A stretch of 64,000 nt of DNA from Martinezella tropici. GTDB taxonomy: Bacteria > Pseudomonadota > Alphaproteobacteria > Rhizobiales > Rhizobiaceae. The stretch spans positions 186,001-250,000 of the forward strand of contig JUHI01000004.1 in the NCBI GenBank assembly GCA_000799755.1, in the 5' to 3' direction. Under the pieces are notes generated by a model. It ran no database searches. It saw only the letters and a program-made list of their open reading frames with translations, and was not told where the DNA came from. A program made the translations under genes and the position numbers. Each line of letters starts with the position of its first letter. Position 1 is the stretch's first letter. Positions 9,853 to 20,212 of this stretch are shown in pieces.

Positions 9853-10128
9853 TCAGTAACCGCGATAGCCGCCACGCGGGCAATCGTCGATGTAGCGACG
9901 GCCGTAACGGTCGCGGTAGTAGCACTGGCCCGGCTGTTCCTGGACGCTGCCGATGACGGCGCCTGAAAGACCACCGATCGCGGCGCCGACGGCAGCGCCG
10001 CGGACGTTGCCGGTCACTGCGCCGCCGATGATGGCGCCACCCGCCGCGCCGATGCCGGCGCCTTGTTCAGTCGGCGTGCAGCTTGCGATAGACAAGCCGA
10101 CCAGTGCGAGCATAAGAACTTTTTTCAT
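9853..10128 (-). CDS. Glycine-zipper outer-membrane lipoprotein
   Basis: 91-aa lipoprotein. The signal peptide ends in the lipobox IASC (Cys17). A glycine-zipper region with repeated GAAxGGxxGG spacing (about residues 24-62) follows, related to the 17-kDa surface antigen/YMGG group. The tail is rich in Tyr, Arg and Gly with two cysteines. Such proteins sit in the outer membrane, and several are stress-induced; a precise role cannot be given. It is a single-gene unit closed by the strong hairpin at 9801-9830. Confidence 0.85.
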   Translation of the reverse strand: MKKVLMLALVGLSIASCTPTEQGAGIGAAGGAIIGGAVTGNVRGAAVGAAIGGLSGAVIGSVQEQPGQCYYRDRYGRRYIDDCPRGGYRGY

Positions 10129-10423
10129 TTACTCTCTCCAACGTTAGTTAAGCCGAACCCCGGCCAACGTCGTCCCAATTCTTCAGCTCCACCACGATGG
10201 GCTGTCTTTCAGTCCTGCAATGATAGAAAATATCGTGCAAAATATGATTGTCTATTGGTGGACGTCAGTTTTTTTATTGCTGAACAAGGGCAAGTTCCCG
10301 TCCGGAGAATAAAACAGTCCAAGCGGGCACAAAATCCGCCTCCTTTCTAAAGTAGAGGTTGATTGGACTGCGAAAAAGTCAAATGATGTTCCTTGCCTCT
10401 GGAGGAGAGGCGAGGAGGAAAAT

Positions 10424-10912
<489 letters not shown>

Positions 10913-10995
10913 AGTTTCACCGAGACCGTCTGGCGAACCGCCTGGACCGTGATCTTGGCGAAATTGCCGGGCCCGGAACCCCAATGGAGGATGTG

Positions 10996-13341
10996 ATGGG
11001 CGTTGAAGGCATTGGTGCGCGTGTGGCGCGCAAGGAAGACAAGCGATTTCTGACGGGCAAGGGGCGCTACACCGACGACATGGTGACGCCGGGAATGAAA
11101 TACGCCTATTTCGTCCGCAGCCCGCATGCACATGCAAAGATCAAGAACATCGATGCGTCGGCGGCTCTTTCCATGCCCGGCGTGATCGGCGTACTGGAAG
11201 GCAAGCAGCTGCTCGCCGATGGCATCGGCAATCTGATCTGCGGCTGGATGATCCATTCCAGGGATGGGTCGCCGATGAATATGGGCGCCTGGCGACCCCT
11301 GGCGGTCGACATCGTCCGCTATGTCGGCGATGCCGTCGCGATCGTCGTGGCCGATAGTCTTGGCGAGGCGCGCGATGCGGCCGAAGCCGTAGAGGTCGAC
11401 TATGAGGAGCTGCCTGCCGTCGTCGAGGCCGTGGATGCGCTGAAAGCTGGTGCGCCGCAGATCCATCCGGAGGCGGCGAACAATCTGATCTTCGACTGGG
11501 AACTCGGCGATGCGGCAGCGACCGACAAGGCGATTGCCGAGGCCGCGCATGTCACCGAAATCGAGATCCATAACAACCGGCTTTCGCCGAATGCCATGGA
11601 GCCGCGCGCTACGCTCGGCATCTACGATGCGGCCGAAGATCACTATACCTGCTACACGACCAGCCAGAACCCGCATGTGGCGCGGCTCGTCATGAGCGCC
11701 TTCTATAATGTCGCGCCGGAAAACAAGCTGCGGGTCATCGCACCGGATGTCGGCGGCGGCTTCGGCTCGAAGATTTATATCTATCCGGAAGAAATCGTCT
11801 GTCTCTGGGCATCGAAGAAGACCGGCGTGCCGGTCAAATGGACCGCCGACCGCACGGAAGCCTTCCTCACCGATGCGCATGGCCGCGATCATCTTTCGAA
11901 GGTGAAGATGGCTTTCGATGCGCAAAACCGCATGACGGCGCTGAAGGTTGACACGATCGCCAATCTCGGCGCCTACATGTCGCTCTTCTCCTCGGCGGTG
12001 CCGACCTATCTCTATGCGACGCTGCTTTCGGGCCAATATGACATTCCGGCGATCCACGCCAATGTCCGCACGGTCTATACCAACACCGTGCCTGTCGATG
12101 CCTATCGCGGGGCGGGGCGGCCGGAGGCGACCTACCTCCTCGAGCGCACCGTGGAAACGGCTGCGCGCGACCTCGGCGTTTCGCCGGCGGAGCTGAGACG
12201 GATCAATTTCATCCGTTCCTTCCCGCATCAGACGCCGGTTATCATGAACTATGATGCCGGCGACTACGAGGCTTCGCTCAACGCCGCCATGCAGCAGGCG
12301 GATTGGGCCGGCTTCCCGGCCCGCAAGGCGGAGGCTGCCGGGCGAGGTATGAAGCGCGGCATCGGCATGAGCTGCTACATCGAGGCATGCGGCATCGCGC
12401 CGTCGCAGGCCGTGGGGTCGCTCGGGGCCGGCGTCGGCCTATGGGAATCGGCCGAGGTGCGGGTGAACGCTGTGGGAACGATCGAAGTGCTCACCGGCTC
12501 GCACAGCCACGGGCAGGGGCACGAGACGACCTTCGCGCAGCTGGTTGCCGGCCGGCTCGGCGTGCCGATCGACAGCGTCTCCATCGTCCATGGCGATACC
12601 GACAAGGTGCAGATGGGCATGGGCACTTATGGTTCCCGTTCGGGTGCGGTCGGCATGTCTGCGGTCGTCAAGGCGCTCGACAAGGTGGAGGCGAAGGCGA
12701 AGAAGATCGCCGCGCATCTGATGGAGGCCGACGAAAGCGACATCGTCATCGAGAACGGCGAGCTGAAGGTGGCCGGCACGGACAAGGCGCTGCCCTGGTT
12801 CCAGGTGGCGCTCGCCTCTTACACCGCTCACAACTTGCCCGCCGGCATGGAACCGGGCCTGAAGGAGACCGCTTTCTACGATCCGGCCAACTTCACCTTC
12901 CCGGCCGGCTGCTACATCTGCGAGGTCGAGGTCGATCCGGAAACGGGCAAGACCGAGATCGTGCAGTTCGTCGCGGCCGACGACTTCGGCAACATCATCA
13001 ACCCGATGATCGTCGAAGGGCAGGTGCACGGCGGCATCGCGCAGGGTATCGGCCAGGCGCTGCTGGAGGGCGTGCATTACGACGAGAGCGGCCAGCTTCT
13101 GACGGCGAGCTTCATGGATTACACCATGCCGCGCGCCGACGACCTGCCGTCCTTCCAGCTTTCGCACCAGAACACGCCGTGTCCGAATAACCCACTGGGC
13201 ATCAAGGGATGCGGCGAGGCGGGCGCCATCGGTTCGCCGCCGGCACTGATGAACGCCATCACCGATGCCATCGGCAACAATGCACTGACGATGCCTGCCA
13301 CACCGCTCAAGGTGTGGGAAGCGGCGCGGGCCACGGCCTGA
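10996..13341 (+). CDS. coxL: Aerobic carbon-monoxide-dehydrogenase-type large subunit, form II
   Basis: About 781-aa molybdopterin-binding catalytic subunit. The active-site loop reads AYRGAGR (residues 369-375), the signature of form II (putative) CoxL. True CO dehydrogenases of form I have AYRCSFR with the copper-binding cysteine. The substrate of form II enzymes is uncertain, so CO oxidation should not be assumed. Other family motifs are present: GGGFGSK near residue 255, the QGHETTFAQL block and GCGEAGAIG near the end. The ATG at 10996 is preferred over 10984 because GGAGG lies 5-9 bases before it and the earlier ATG overlaps that site. Confidence 0.92.
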   Translation: MGVEGIGARVARKEDKRFLTGKGRYTDDMVTPGMKYAYFVRSPHAHAKIKNIDASAALSMPGVIGVLEGKQLLADGIGNLICGWMIHSRDGSPMNMGAWRPLAVDIVRYVGDAVAIVVADSLGEARDAAEAVEVDYEELPAVVEAVDALKAGAPQIHPEAANNLIFDWELGDAAATDKAIAEAAHVTEIEIHNNRLSPNAMEPRATLGIYDAAEDHYTCYTTSQNPHVARLVMSAFYNVAPENKLRVIAPDVGGGFGSKIYIYPEEIVCLWASKKTGVPVKWTADRTEAFLTDAHGRDHLSKVKMAFDAQNRMTALKVDTIANLGAYMSLFSSAVPTYLYATLLSGQYDIPAIHANVRTVYTNTVPVDAYRGAGRPEATYLLERTVETAARDLGVSPAELRRINFIRSFPHQTPVIMNYDAGDYEASLNAAMQQADWAGFPARKAEAAGRGMKRGIGMSCYIEACGIAPSQAVGSLGAGVGLWESAEVRVNAVGTIEVLTGSHSHGQGHETTFAQLVAGRLGVPIDSVSIVHGDTDKVQMGMGTYGSRSGAVGMSAVVKALDKVEAKAKKIAAHLMEADESDIVIENGELKVAGTDKALPWFQVALASYTAHNLPAGMEPGLKETAFYDPANFTFPAGCYICEVEVDPETGKTEIVQFVAADDFGNIINPMIVEGQVHGGIAQGIGQALLEGVHYDESGQLLTASFMDYTMPRADDLPSFQLSHQNTPCPNNPLGIKGCGEAGAIGSPPALMNAITDAIGNNALTMPATPLKVWEAARATA

Positions 13342-13361
13342 GACGAGAGGAGGAAAAGACA

Positions 13362-14156
13362 ATGTACGCAACCAACTATCATCGCGCCTCCTCGGTCGAC
13401 GAAGCCGTGAGGCTTCTTTCGAACGCAGACGAAGGCAAATATGTCTCTGGCGGTATGACGCTGATCGCCACCATGAAGCAGCGTCTGGCCTCGCCGAGCG
13501 ATCTCGTCGATCTCAGGCATATCCCCTCGATCAAGGGGATTCGGGTCGATGGCCGCAGGGTCACGATCGGGGCGGCGACCATCCATGCGGATGTCGCTTC
13601 CTCGGCCGCGATCCGCGCGGTCTGTCCGGCGCTGTGCGATCTCGCCGGCATGATCGGCGATCCGCATGTCCGGCATATGGGCACGATCGGCGGCTCCGTC
13701 GCCAACAACGATCCTGCGGCGGATTATCCATCGGCGATGCTGGCGCTCAATGCCACCATCGTCACCGACCGGCGCCAGATCGCGGCCGACGACTTCTTCC
13801 GAGGCTTGTTCGAAACGGCCCTGGAGGGGGCGGAGATCATCACCTCCATCGCCTTCGACGCGCCGGAAAGGGCTGGCTATGCCAAGTTCCCCAACCCCGC
13901 CTCACGCTATGCGATGACAGGGGTCTTCGTCGCTAAGGGGGCAGGCGGCGTTCGTGTTGCCGTTACCGGCGCAGGCGCGGATGGCGTATTCCGTCAGACT
14001 GAAATGGAGCAGGCGCTTGCGGCGAACTTTCTGCCGGAGGCGGTTGCTGGCGTGACGGTCGATCCTGGCGCGCTGCTGTCCGATCTGCACGCGACGGCCG
14101 AATATCGCGCCAATCTGATCAAAGTCATGGCCAAGCGCGCTGTGGCCGCAGCGTAG
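13362..14156 (+). CDS. coxM: Carbon-monoxide-dehydrogenase-type medium subunit, FAD-binding
   Basis: 264-aa FAD subunit of the same complex. The N-terminal FAD-binding domain shows the pattern KYVSGGMTLIATMK (GG motif near residue 30) and GTIGGSVANNDPAADYP (about 107-123), which hold the flavin. The C-terminal CO dehydrogenase flavoprotein domain follows. It starts 20 bp after coxL with a GAGAGGAGG ribosome site and ends the operon. Its role is to receive electrons from the iron-sulfur subunit and pass them to the respiratory chain or oxygen. Confidence 0.92.
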   Translation: MYATNYHRASSVDEAVRLLSNADEGKYVSGGMTLIATMKQRLASPSDLVDLRHIPSIKGIRVDGRRVTIGAATIHADVASSAAIRAVCPALCDLAGMIGDPHVRHMGTIGGSVANNDPAADYPSAMLALNATIVTDRRQIAADDFFRGLFETALEGAEIITSIAFDAPERAGYAKFPNPASRYAMTGVFVAKGAGGVRVAVTGAGADGVFRQTEMEQALAANFLPEAVAGVTVDPGALLSDLHATAEYRANLIKVMAKRAVAAA

Positions 14157-14180
14157 ATCAGACCACAGGAAATGCCGGAG

Positions 14181-14203
14181 CGGCGGGGTTTACCCGCCGT
14201 TTC
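14181..14203 (+). terminator. Probable terminator after coxM
   Basis: A 7-bp GC-rich stem (CGGCGGG/CCCGCCG, loop GTTTA) starts 25 bp beyond the coxM stop and is followed by only three T residues, so termination may be partial. The remaining bases up to hemA presumably hold the hemA promoter. No convincing FnrL box (TTGAT-N4-ATCAA) is visible there. Confidence 0.55.
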
Positions 14204-14377
14204 GGAGAGAGTGTTTCCAGCATGGTTTCGATTGTCAATTTGATGTGACTGGCTATTCTTGTCTGGAATTGTTCAAAATTAGGGGCCATTTGCCGCAGCG
14301 TGGCGCGAAAGCAATGCGGAGGGGTTGACGTGCGAACCGGCATTCTCGAAAACGGTTGCACGGTACTGGAGCAGATG

Positions 14378-15589
14378 ATGGATTTCGAAGCATTTTTTAA
14401 GGGCGAGCTGGAAGGTCTTCACAACGAAGGCCGTTATCGGGTTTTCGCAGATCTCGAACGCCGCCGTGGTAATTTCCCCCGCGCTACCCGCTATACACCC
14501 AATGGTCCGCAGGAAGTGACTGTCTGGTGCTCCAACGATTATCTCGGCATGGGCCAGCATCCGAAAGTGATTGAGGCGATGAAGCAAGCCATTGATCACT
14601 GTGGCGCGGGTGCGGGAGGCACCCGGAATATTTCTGGCACCAACCACTACCATGTTCTGCTTGAGCAGGAACTCGCCGATCTCCATGGCAAGGAATCCGC
14701 GCTGATCTTCACCTCGGGTTATATTTCGAACTGGGCGACGCTCGGCACGCTCGGCGCACGCATCCCTGGCCTCATCATCTTCTCGGATGCGCTCAACCAT
14801 GCGTCGATGATCGAAGGCATTCGGTACGCGAAGTGCGACAAGGTCATCTGGAAGCATAACGACCTGCACGATCTCGAAGCCAAGCTGAAGGCTGCCGATC
14901 CCAAGGCGCCTAAGCTGATCGCGTTTGAATCCGTTTATTCGATGGATGGCGATATCGCCCCCATCAAGGAAATCTGCGATCTCGCCGACAAATATGGCGC
15001 GATGACCTATCTCGACGAAGTGCATGCCGTCGGCATGTACGGCCCACGCGGCGGCGGCATTGCCGAGCGCGAGGGCCTGATGGATCGTCTTACTGTCATC
15101 GAAGGCACGCTCGGCAAGGCTTTCGGCGTCATGGGCGGCTACATCGCCGCTTCGACCGCGCTCTGTGATTTCATCCGCTCGTTTGCGTCTGGCTTCATCT
15201 TCACGACGTCGCTGCCGCCGGCGCTGGCTGCGGGCGCTGTCGCCTCGATCCAGCACCTGAAGGTCAGTCAGTTCGAACGTATGCGCCATCAAGATCGGGT
15301 GCGCAAGCTGCGCGTTCAGCTCGATGCAGCGGGCATTCCGCATATGCCGAACCCGAGCCATGTCGTGCCTGTCATGGTTGGCGATGCCGCGAAGTGCAAG
15401 TGGATTTCCGATCTGCTGCTCGACGCCGGCGTCTACGTCCAGCCGATCAACTATCCGACTGTTCCGAAGAAGACCGAGCGCCTGCGCATCACGCCGACGC
15501 CGCTGCATTCGGATGGCGATATCGAGCAGCTGGTCGGTGCGCTGCATGCGCTCTGGTCGCGCTGTGCGCTGGCAAGGGCTGTCGCGTAA
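14378..15589 (+). CDS. hemA: 5-Aminolevulinate synthase
   Basis: Condenses glycine and succinyl-CoA to 5-aminolevulinate, the first step of heme synthesis by the C4 (Shemin) route used by alphaproteobacteria. 403 aa. Family motifs: [12 protein letters not shown], the glycine-rich [23 protein letters not shown], and the PLP-binding lysine (about Lys247) in [13 protein letters not shown]. The ATG at 14378 (MDFEAFF) is chosen over upstream in-frame codons because rhizobial HemA proteins begin this way and GGAG lies six bases before it. Confidence 0.95.
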   Translation: MDFEAFFKGELEGLHNEGRYRVFADLERRRGNFPRATRYTPNGPQEVTVWCSNDYLGMGQHPKVIEAMKQAIDHCGAGAGGTRNISGTNHYHVLLEQELADLHGKESALIFTSGYISNWATLGTLGARIPGLIIFSDALNHASMIEGIRYAKCDKVIWKHNDLHDLEAKLKAADPKAPKLIAFESVYSMDGDIAPIKEICDLADKYGAMTYLDEVHAVGMYGPRGGGIAEREGLMDRLTVIEGTLGKAFGVMGGYIAASTALCDFIRSFASGFIFTTSLPPALAAGAVASIQHLKVSQFERMRHQDRVRKLRVQLDAAGIPHMPNPSHVVPVMVGDAAKCKWISDLLLDAGVYVQPINYPTVPKKTERLRITPTPLHSDGDIEQLVGALHALWSRCALARAVA

Positions 15590-15653
15590 GGGCAGCGTCC
15601 TTTTTCGGCCGTGCTCGTGTGACTGGTGCGGCTTCTGCTAGAATTGAAATATG

Positions 15654-15701
15654 ATCATTGCGGAAGCGTTGGTGTGAAACCCGCTTCCGCAATGATTTTT
15701 T
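15654..15701. terminator. Convergent terminator between hemA and the LysE-type gene
   Basis: A perfect 15-bp inverted repeat (15654-15668 and 15682-15696) with a 13-base loop is followed by TTTTT on the plus strand. The matching A residues before the first arm are fewer, so it works best for hemA. It separates two converging genes. Confidence 0.9.
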
Positions 15702-15712
15702 GTAACGCTAAG

Positions 15713-16345
15713 TTAGCCGCGGCTTCCCAAAGCCAAACGGCAGGCGAGGCCGGCAAAGACTGTCGCCAACAGATATTGCGGCAGCTTCGGGAGGCGCTTG
15801 ACCGCCGAGAGCCGGCCTCGGATATGGCTGCCGAGCATGATGACGGAACCGTTCACCAGGAAACCGATGCCGTTGAGGATGGTGGCGAGCAGCGCCATCT
15901 GCACGATCATCGAGCCGCCATGCGGATCGACGAATTGCGGAAACAGCGCCAGCACGAACAGGGCCATCTTCGGGTTGAGAATATTGGTCGCGAGACCCTC
16001 GAAGAAGATCCGCCGGCCCGAAAGCCGTTTTAGCCCCGCCGTGGGCGCGAAGGCCGAGCCCTGCGAGCGGAGCGTTTTGTAAGCCAGATAGAGCAGATAG
16101 GCGCAGCCCGCCCAACGGACGATTTCGTAGGCAACAGGAACGGTCAGGAAGAGCCGCGATAGGCCGAGCGCTGCCGCCATGGCGTGACAATAGGTGCCGA
16201 GCGCAATGCCAGCATAGGTGAGGAAGCCTGCGGATCGGCCCTGGCTGACGCTGCGCGAGGCAATGAGGAGCATGTCGGGGCCGGGCGTGGCTGTGAGCAC
16301 CAGCGCTGCGGCGGCAAATAGAATGAGTGTGGAAAAGTCCGGCAT
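15713..16345 (-). CDS. LysE/RhtB family amino-acid exporter
   Basis: 210-aa inner-membrane protein with about six hydrophobic segments. The LysE/RhtB signature TPGPDMLLIASRSVSQGRSAG (about residues 18-38) and the ATNILNPKMALF segment (about 116-127) are clear. Members export amino acids such as homoserine, threonine, lysine or homologues. The substrate here is not readable. The ATG at 16345 is used because AGGGA lies upstream; a longer in-frame start adds an unlikely hydrophilic leader. Confidence 0.88.
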   Translation of the reverse strand: MPDFSTLILFAAAALVLTATPGPDMLLIASRSVSQGRSAGFLTYAGIALGTYCHAMAAALGLSRLFLTVPVAYEIVRWAGCAYLLYLAYKTLRSQGSAFAPTAGLKRLSGRRIFFEGLATNILNPKMALFVLALFPQFVDPHGGSMIVQMALLATILNGIGFLVNGSVIMLGSHIRGRLSAVKRLPKLPQYLLATVFAGLACRLALGSRG

Positions 16346-16500
16346 CGTGATTCCCTTGAAAGTGAGGCCGGAATTCCTCTCTAGCATCATTCTCGGGAAT
16401 GGCAACACTGAAGTCTATCGGTAAGTATATACTAACCAAAAGACCTGGAAGGTCAGCGACGGCGTCATTGAAAAACACCGTCGCGGCATGAGCGCAATGA

Positions 16501-17415
16501 TCAGGATACCTGCCAGGCCTGGAGCTGGGCAAGCGTCGCGGTCGCGCCGCCGCAGGCGATCATCAGCACGCGCTCGAAGCGTGCCAAGCGATCGGCATGG
16601 GTGTAGGCGACGGCCAATGCGGCGCCGCAAGCGGGTTCCACCAGGACGCGGTGATCATCGAGGAAGCGCAGGCAGGCGTCGACGGCAGCGCGATCATCGA
16701 CGACGACACTATCGACCGGTCTGGTCCGGGTGATCTCGAAGGCGCGCGTTGAGACTTTTCGGGCGCCGAGCGATGTCGCGATGCTGGTGATAGCAGGCAA
16801 TTCCACCGGTTCTCCGGCTTTCACTGCGGCGGCGAGCGAGGCGGCTCCGTCCGTCTCGGCGGCAATGATCGGAATATGTTGCAGGCCGTTGCGGTCCAGC
16901 CCTTCGGAGACGCCAGCCAGCAGGCCGCCGCCGCCGACGGAAAGAACGACGGCATCGAACGGCACGCCCGCCTTGACGACCTCGTCGATCATAGTCGCAT
17001 GGCCCGTCCACAGAAGCGGATCGTCGAAGGGATGGATGAAGGCCGCTTCCGCGTCGATTGCTTGAAGTGCGCGTTCGTTCGCCTCCTGCCAGGATGCGCC
17101 ATGCGCGAAAACCTCGGCGCCCTCCTGGCGGATAAGCGCCTTTGCCCGATCCGTGGTCGTCTCGGGGACGAAGACCGATACCGGGATCGAAAGGCGACGG
17201 CCGGCATAGGCGACTGCGATGCCGGCATTGCCGCCGGACGAGGAGACGAAGCGCCGCTTTCCGTTTCTGGCATGATGTTCGCAAGCAGCGCCGATGCCGC
17301 GGATCTTGAAGGAGCCTGGCGGCTGCAGCGCATCCATTTTCAACCAGATGGAGCGCCCCGATGCCTGGCTGAGCGGACGGGATTCGAGGAGCGGCGTTTC
17401 GAGATGAAGCGGCAT
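16501..17415 (-). CDS. Serine/threonine dehydratase-like PLP enzyme
   Basis: 304-aa fold-type II pyridoxal-phosphate enzyme. Lys37 in PPGSFKIRG is the likely Schiff-base lysine. SSSGGNAG (58-65) binds the substrate, and SVGGGGLLAG (about 159-168) is the phosphate-binding loop. The PACGAALA and MIACGGATA segments near the end match L-serine/L-threonine dehydratases that make pyruvate or 2-oxobutyrate with ammonia. The chain lacks the C-terminal regulatory domain of biosynthetic IlvA, so a catabolic role is more likely. The neighbouring amino-acid exporter on the same strand may be functionally linked (inference). Confidence 0.85.
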   Translation of the reverse strand: MPLHLETPLLESRPLSQASGRSIWLKMDALQPPGSFKIRGIGAACEHHARNGKRRFVSSSGGNAGIAVAYAGRRLSIPVSVFVPETTTDRAKALIRQEGAEVFAHGASWQEANERALQAIDAEAAFIHPFDDPLLWTGHATMIDEVVKAGVPFDAVVLSVGGGGLLAGVSEGLDRNGLQHIPIIAAETDGAASLAAAVKAGEPVELPAITSIATSLGARKVSTRAFEITRTRPVDSVVVDDRAAVDACLRFLDDHRVLVEPACGAALAVAYTHADRLARFERVLMIACGGATATLAQLQAWQVS

Positions 17416-17452
17416 GAATGATCTATCCGAGAGGCCTTATCGGCGATGAAGT

Positions 17453-18646
17453 CTAGGCTGCCTTTTCCCGCTGGGCGACGAGCACGGCCGCGCGGCTGCG
17501 TGCTTCCTCGTCGGCGGCGAAGACGGCATCCATGGTTTCGGCGCTGCCGGTTGCGATCATCTCGTCCATGACGGCTTCGGCGATGTCGGCCATTTCGAGA
17601 AAGCCGATGCGGCCATCCACGAAGGCATGGAAGGCGATTTCCTCGGCGGCGTTCATGATCGCCCCCTGCAGGCCGCCACGCTCCAGTGCCGTGCGGGCAA
17701 GGCGCAGTGCCGGGAAGCGGCCCTCGTCCGGCGCCTCGAAATCGAGCCGCGCGAGCTTGGCGAAGTCCAGCCGGTCGACGCTGAGTTTCGTGCGGACGGG
17801 GTAGGTGAGCGCATAGCCGATGGCGGTGCGCATGTCGGGACAGCCGAGCTGCGCCAGCACCGAGCCATCCGTGTAGCCGACCATGGAATGAATGACGGAT
17901 TGCGGGTGGACGACGACTTCGATCTGATCCGGGCGCACATTGAAAAGATGCTTGGCCTCGATCATTTCAAGCGCCTTGTTGAACATCGAGGCGCTGCCGA
18001 TGGAGATCTTGAAGCCCATCGACCAGTTGGGATGAGCGCGGGCTGTCGCGGGCGTGACATTGGCCATCTGCTCGCGCGTCCAGGTGCGGAACGGGCCGCC
18101 CGACGCGGTGATGATGATGCGCTCGACCGCGTGCTGCTGGTCGTCTTCCAGCGCCTGGAAAATGGCGCTGTGTTCGCTGTCGACAGGTATCAGCCGACCG
18201 CCGCCTTCCGTCACGGCGCGCACGAACAAATCGCCGGCGGAGACGAGGCATTCCTTGTTGGCAAGCGCGATATCGGCGCCACGGCGGGCGGCCGCCAGCG
18301 TCGGGGCAAGGCCGGCGGTGCCGACGATCGCCGCCATTGCCCAGTCCGAAGGCATGGAGGCGGCTTCGATCAGGGCATTTTTGCCCGCGCCGACGGCAAT
18401 GTCAGTCCCGGCGAGCGCGTCCTTCAGATCCTGATAGCGCTCTTGCCTGGCGGTGACAGCGAAGGCGGCGCCGCAGGCTCTGGCCTGCGCTGCCAGCAAC
18501 TCGATATTGTCATGCCCGGTGATGGCGGCGATATCGAAGGCGTCACGTCCGCCAAGCTGGGCAATGACGTCGAGCGTATTCTGGCCGATGGAGCCGGTCG
18601 AACCCAATATCGTCAGGCGACGACGCGCCGTGCTGCCGGTGTTCAT
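17453..18646 (-). CDS. dxr: 1-Deoxy-D-xylulose 5-phosphate reductoisomerase
   Basis: 397-aa enzyme converting 1-deoxyxylulose 5-phosphate to methylerythritol 4-phosphate with NADPH, the committing step of the MEP isoprenoid route. The NADPH-binding LGSTGSIG (14-21) is present. So are ALANKECLVSAG, the metal/substrate motif PVDSEHSAIFQ, ITASGGPF, HPNWSMG and VHPQSVIHSMV. Length and motif order match the family along the whole protein. It ends 37 bp from the upstream end of the dehydratase-like gene on the same strand. Confidence 0.96.
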   Translation of the reverse strand: MNTGSTARRRLTILGSTGSIGQNTLDVIAQLGGRDAFDIAAITGHDNIELLAAQARACGAAFAVTARQERYQDLKDALAGTDIAVGAGKNALIEAASMPSDWAMAAIVGTAGLAPTLAAARRGADIALANKECLVSAGDLFVRAVTEGGGRLIPVDSEHSAIFQALEDDQQHAVERIIITASGGPFRTWTREQMANVTPATARAHPNWSMGFKISIGSASMFNKALEMIEAKHLFNVRPDQIEVVVHPQSVIHSMVGYTDGSVLAQLGCPDMRTAIGYALTYPVRTKLSVDRLDFAKLARLDFEAPDEGRFPALRLARTALERGGLQGAIMNAAEEIAFHAFVDGRIGFLEMADIAEAVMDEMIATGSAETMDAVFAADEEARSRAAVLVAQREKAA

Positions 18647-18848
18647 TCAGGTATCCGCATTTGCTGCTATTCTCCAAGGCTCTACAGGGGATTGGCGGGA
18701 GCGGCAAGTCCGCTGCTATACAACCTGCGGCTCGGCGACAAATGCTCGCGAGAGGCGAAATCACTGATTTGGCGATATTTTTCGGCCTTTTTTGAACCAA
18801 ATGCGATGTGCTGCGTTTTCCGACCACTCGAATGAAGAGGGGTCACGG

Positions 18849-19115
18849 ATGGTTTTCAAGGCGGCAACGTTTCACGGCGCGGAACTATATCTGGAAAGCG
18901 AACAGGTTCGACGCTCGGCGCTCGAATCCGCCGTTGCCAATGCGCTTGCCGTCGCCGGCGGAATCGATGCCTCCGATGTCACGGTGACGGCGGCGGGTCA
19001 GGAAATCCGCCTGGATGGCTCGGTCGCCACCTATCAGGAGGTGAAGCGGGCAACCGCCGTTGCGGAATCCATTCCTGGCGTGCGGCTGGTGAGAAACAGG
19101 ATCGCGGTGGGGTGA
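18849..19115 (+). CDS. BON-domain protein
   Basis: 88-aa cytoplasmic or periplasmic protein that is essentially one BON domain. A short N-terminal beta segment precedes the conserved G-x-x-x-x-x-V-T-V-x-x-x-G-x-x-x-L-x-G pattern and the ending IPGVRLVRNRI. BON domains are thought to bind phospholipid membranes. No signal peptide is seen. The ATG at 18849 follows GAGGGG. The 202 bp upstream (shared with dxr, divergent) hold both promoters. Confidence 0.8.
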   Translation: MVFKAATFHGAELYLESEQVRRSALESAVANALAVAGGIDASDVTVTAAGQEIRLDGSVATYQEVKRATAVAESIPGVRLVRNRIAVG

Positions 19116-19187
19116 GTGCGGGCTTCAGTCCCCGTTCATCCTGCGTCCGCTAGGGATCTGACCTGCATTCCATTTCGAGGGAGACGC

Positions 19188-19649
19188 ATGAAAAAGCTCA
19201 TGATGGCCGCAGCTTTCGCCAGCATCCTGTCGGTCGCAACAAGCGCATCCGCGCAAGACCATCCCACAACATTCCGTGAAATTGCCGCCGATCCGGCCGC
19301 GAGCGCTGCCTTCAAGGCAATGGCGGAAGGGCATCGACTGCCGGACTGGATTCACGGGAAGACCGTCGAGTCTCCCGGCCACGAGATCACCTTCGGCGGC
19401 GACAAGGTCTATGTCATGAGCGCCTGCAAGCAGCATGATTGCGGCTCGGAGCAGATCGCTGTGATGTACGATCCCGGCAAGAAGGTCATGTATGGGGTGC
19501 TGCTGGTCGCCAACCCCGAGACCAGGGCGGAAAAGCTTGTCTGGATGAACCTCGGCGGCGGCAATGAGACGATCGATGGCAGGACGATTTTATATGCGGC
19601 GTTGACGGGCAGTCTGGAGAACCATCCGGGGGCGTTTGATTATAAGTAG
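19188..19649 (+). CDS. ivy: Ivy-type lysozyme inhibitor (periplasmic)
   Basis: 153-aa secreted protein with a signal peptide (cleavage near SASA-QD, about residue 22). The CKQHDC loop (80-85) is the signature loop of Ivy proteins, which plugs the active site of C-type lysozymes. Ivy protects the cell wall from external lysozyme and may also restrain the cell's own lytic transglycosylases. It lies 72 bp after the BON gene, with GAGGGAG before the ATG. Confidence 0.85.
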   Translation: MKKLMMAAAFASILSVATSASAQDHPTTFREIAADPAASAAFKAMAEGHRLPDWIHGKTVESPGHEITFGGDKVYVMSACKQHDCGSEQIAVMYDPGKKVMYGVLLVANPETRAEKLVWMNLGGGNETIDGRTILYAALTGSLENHPGAFDYK

Positions 19650-19863
19650 CCGGTCGATTGCAACTCGCTCCTCGATCTCCCGGACGTCGATGAAGTTATC
19701 CCTTTTGGATATGGCATCCTCGATGTCCTCGCCTGCCTGAATAGCTAGTTTCGACCTCTATGAAGGCGGTTGCCGTTCCAAAATATATATAATGCCTCTC
19801 CAGGCGACGGAATGCGCTGTTTACGCCGTTGAAGCTTTATCGGGGTGGGTTTGAGAGGTCACC

Positions 19864-20046
19864 ATGCTGCGATTTGTCTTCATGCTGGGTTCGGCGATCA
19901 TCCTTGCAACAATGCTTGCAGGCTGCGTTGCCACGGGCCCTTACTATTACCAGCCTTACTACCATCCCTATTATTATCATCCGTACTATCACTATTACGG
20001 AGGGTATTGTGGCAGTTATTACAATCATTGCTGGCGTTGCTGGTAG
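19864..20046 (+). CDS. Small tyrosine/histidine-rich lipoprotein
   Basis: 60-aa protein. The signal peptide ends in the lipobox LAGC (about Cys21), and the mature part is made almost only of Tyr, His, Pro and Cys in short YYxPYY/HPYY units. Tyr-rich small lipoproteins are common in rhizobia, but I know no function. GAGAGG precedes the ATG. The 214 bp before it carry no convincing gene. It is the last host gene before the prophage. Confidence 0.65.
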   Translation: MLRFVFMLGSAIILATMLAGCVATGPYYYQPYYHPYYYHPYYHYYGGYCGSYYNHCWRCW

Positions 20047-20212
20047 CTCTTCTTTCGTCTGAAGCTCACTCAAGAGCGAAATCCGCTATCAGCGCGAACT
20101 CAGGCGGATGGACATTGTTGAAGATGCGCTGGATTTCCGGGGAATTCCCGCGAGTCCACGGTACTTCGCCAGAAAGGGCGTTTCGCAAATCTTTTGAAAT
20201 CCGCTTGCTGAG

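Noticed and set aside
19660..19830. Possible remnant of a ParE/RelE-type toxin on the minus strand before the Tyr-rich lipoprotein
   Set aside because: A short stretch reads RRLERHYIYF, but the frame breaks quickly and no antitoxin remnant is seen, so it is too little to call.
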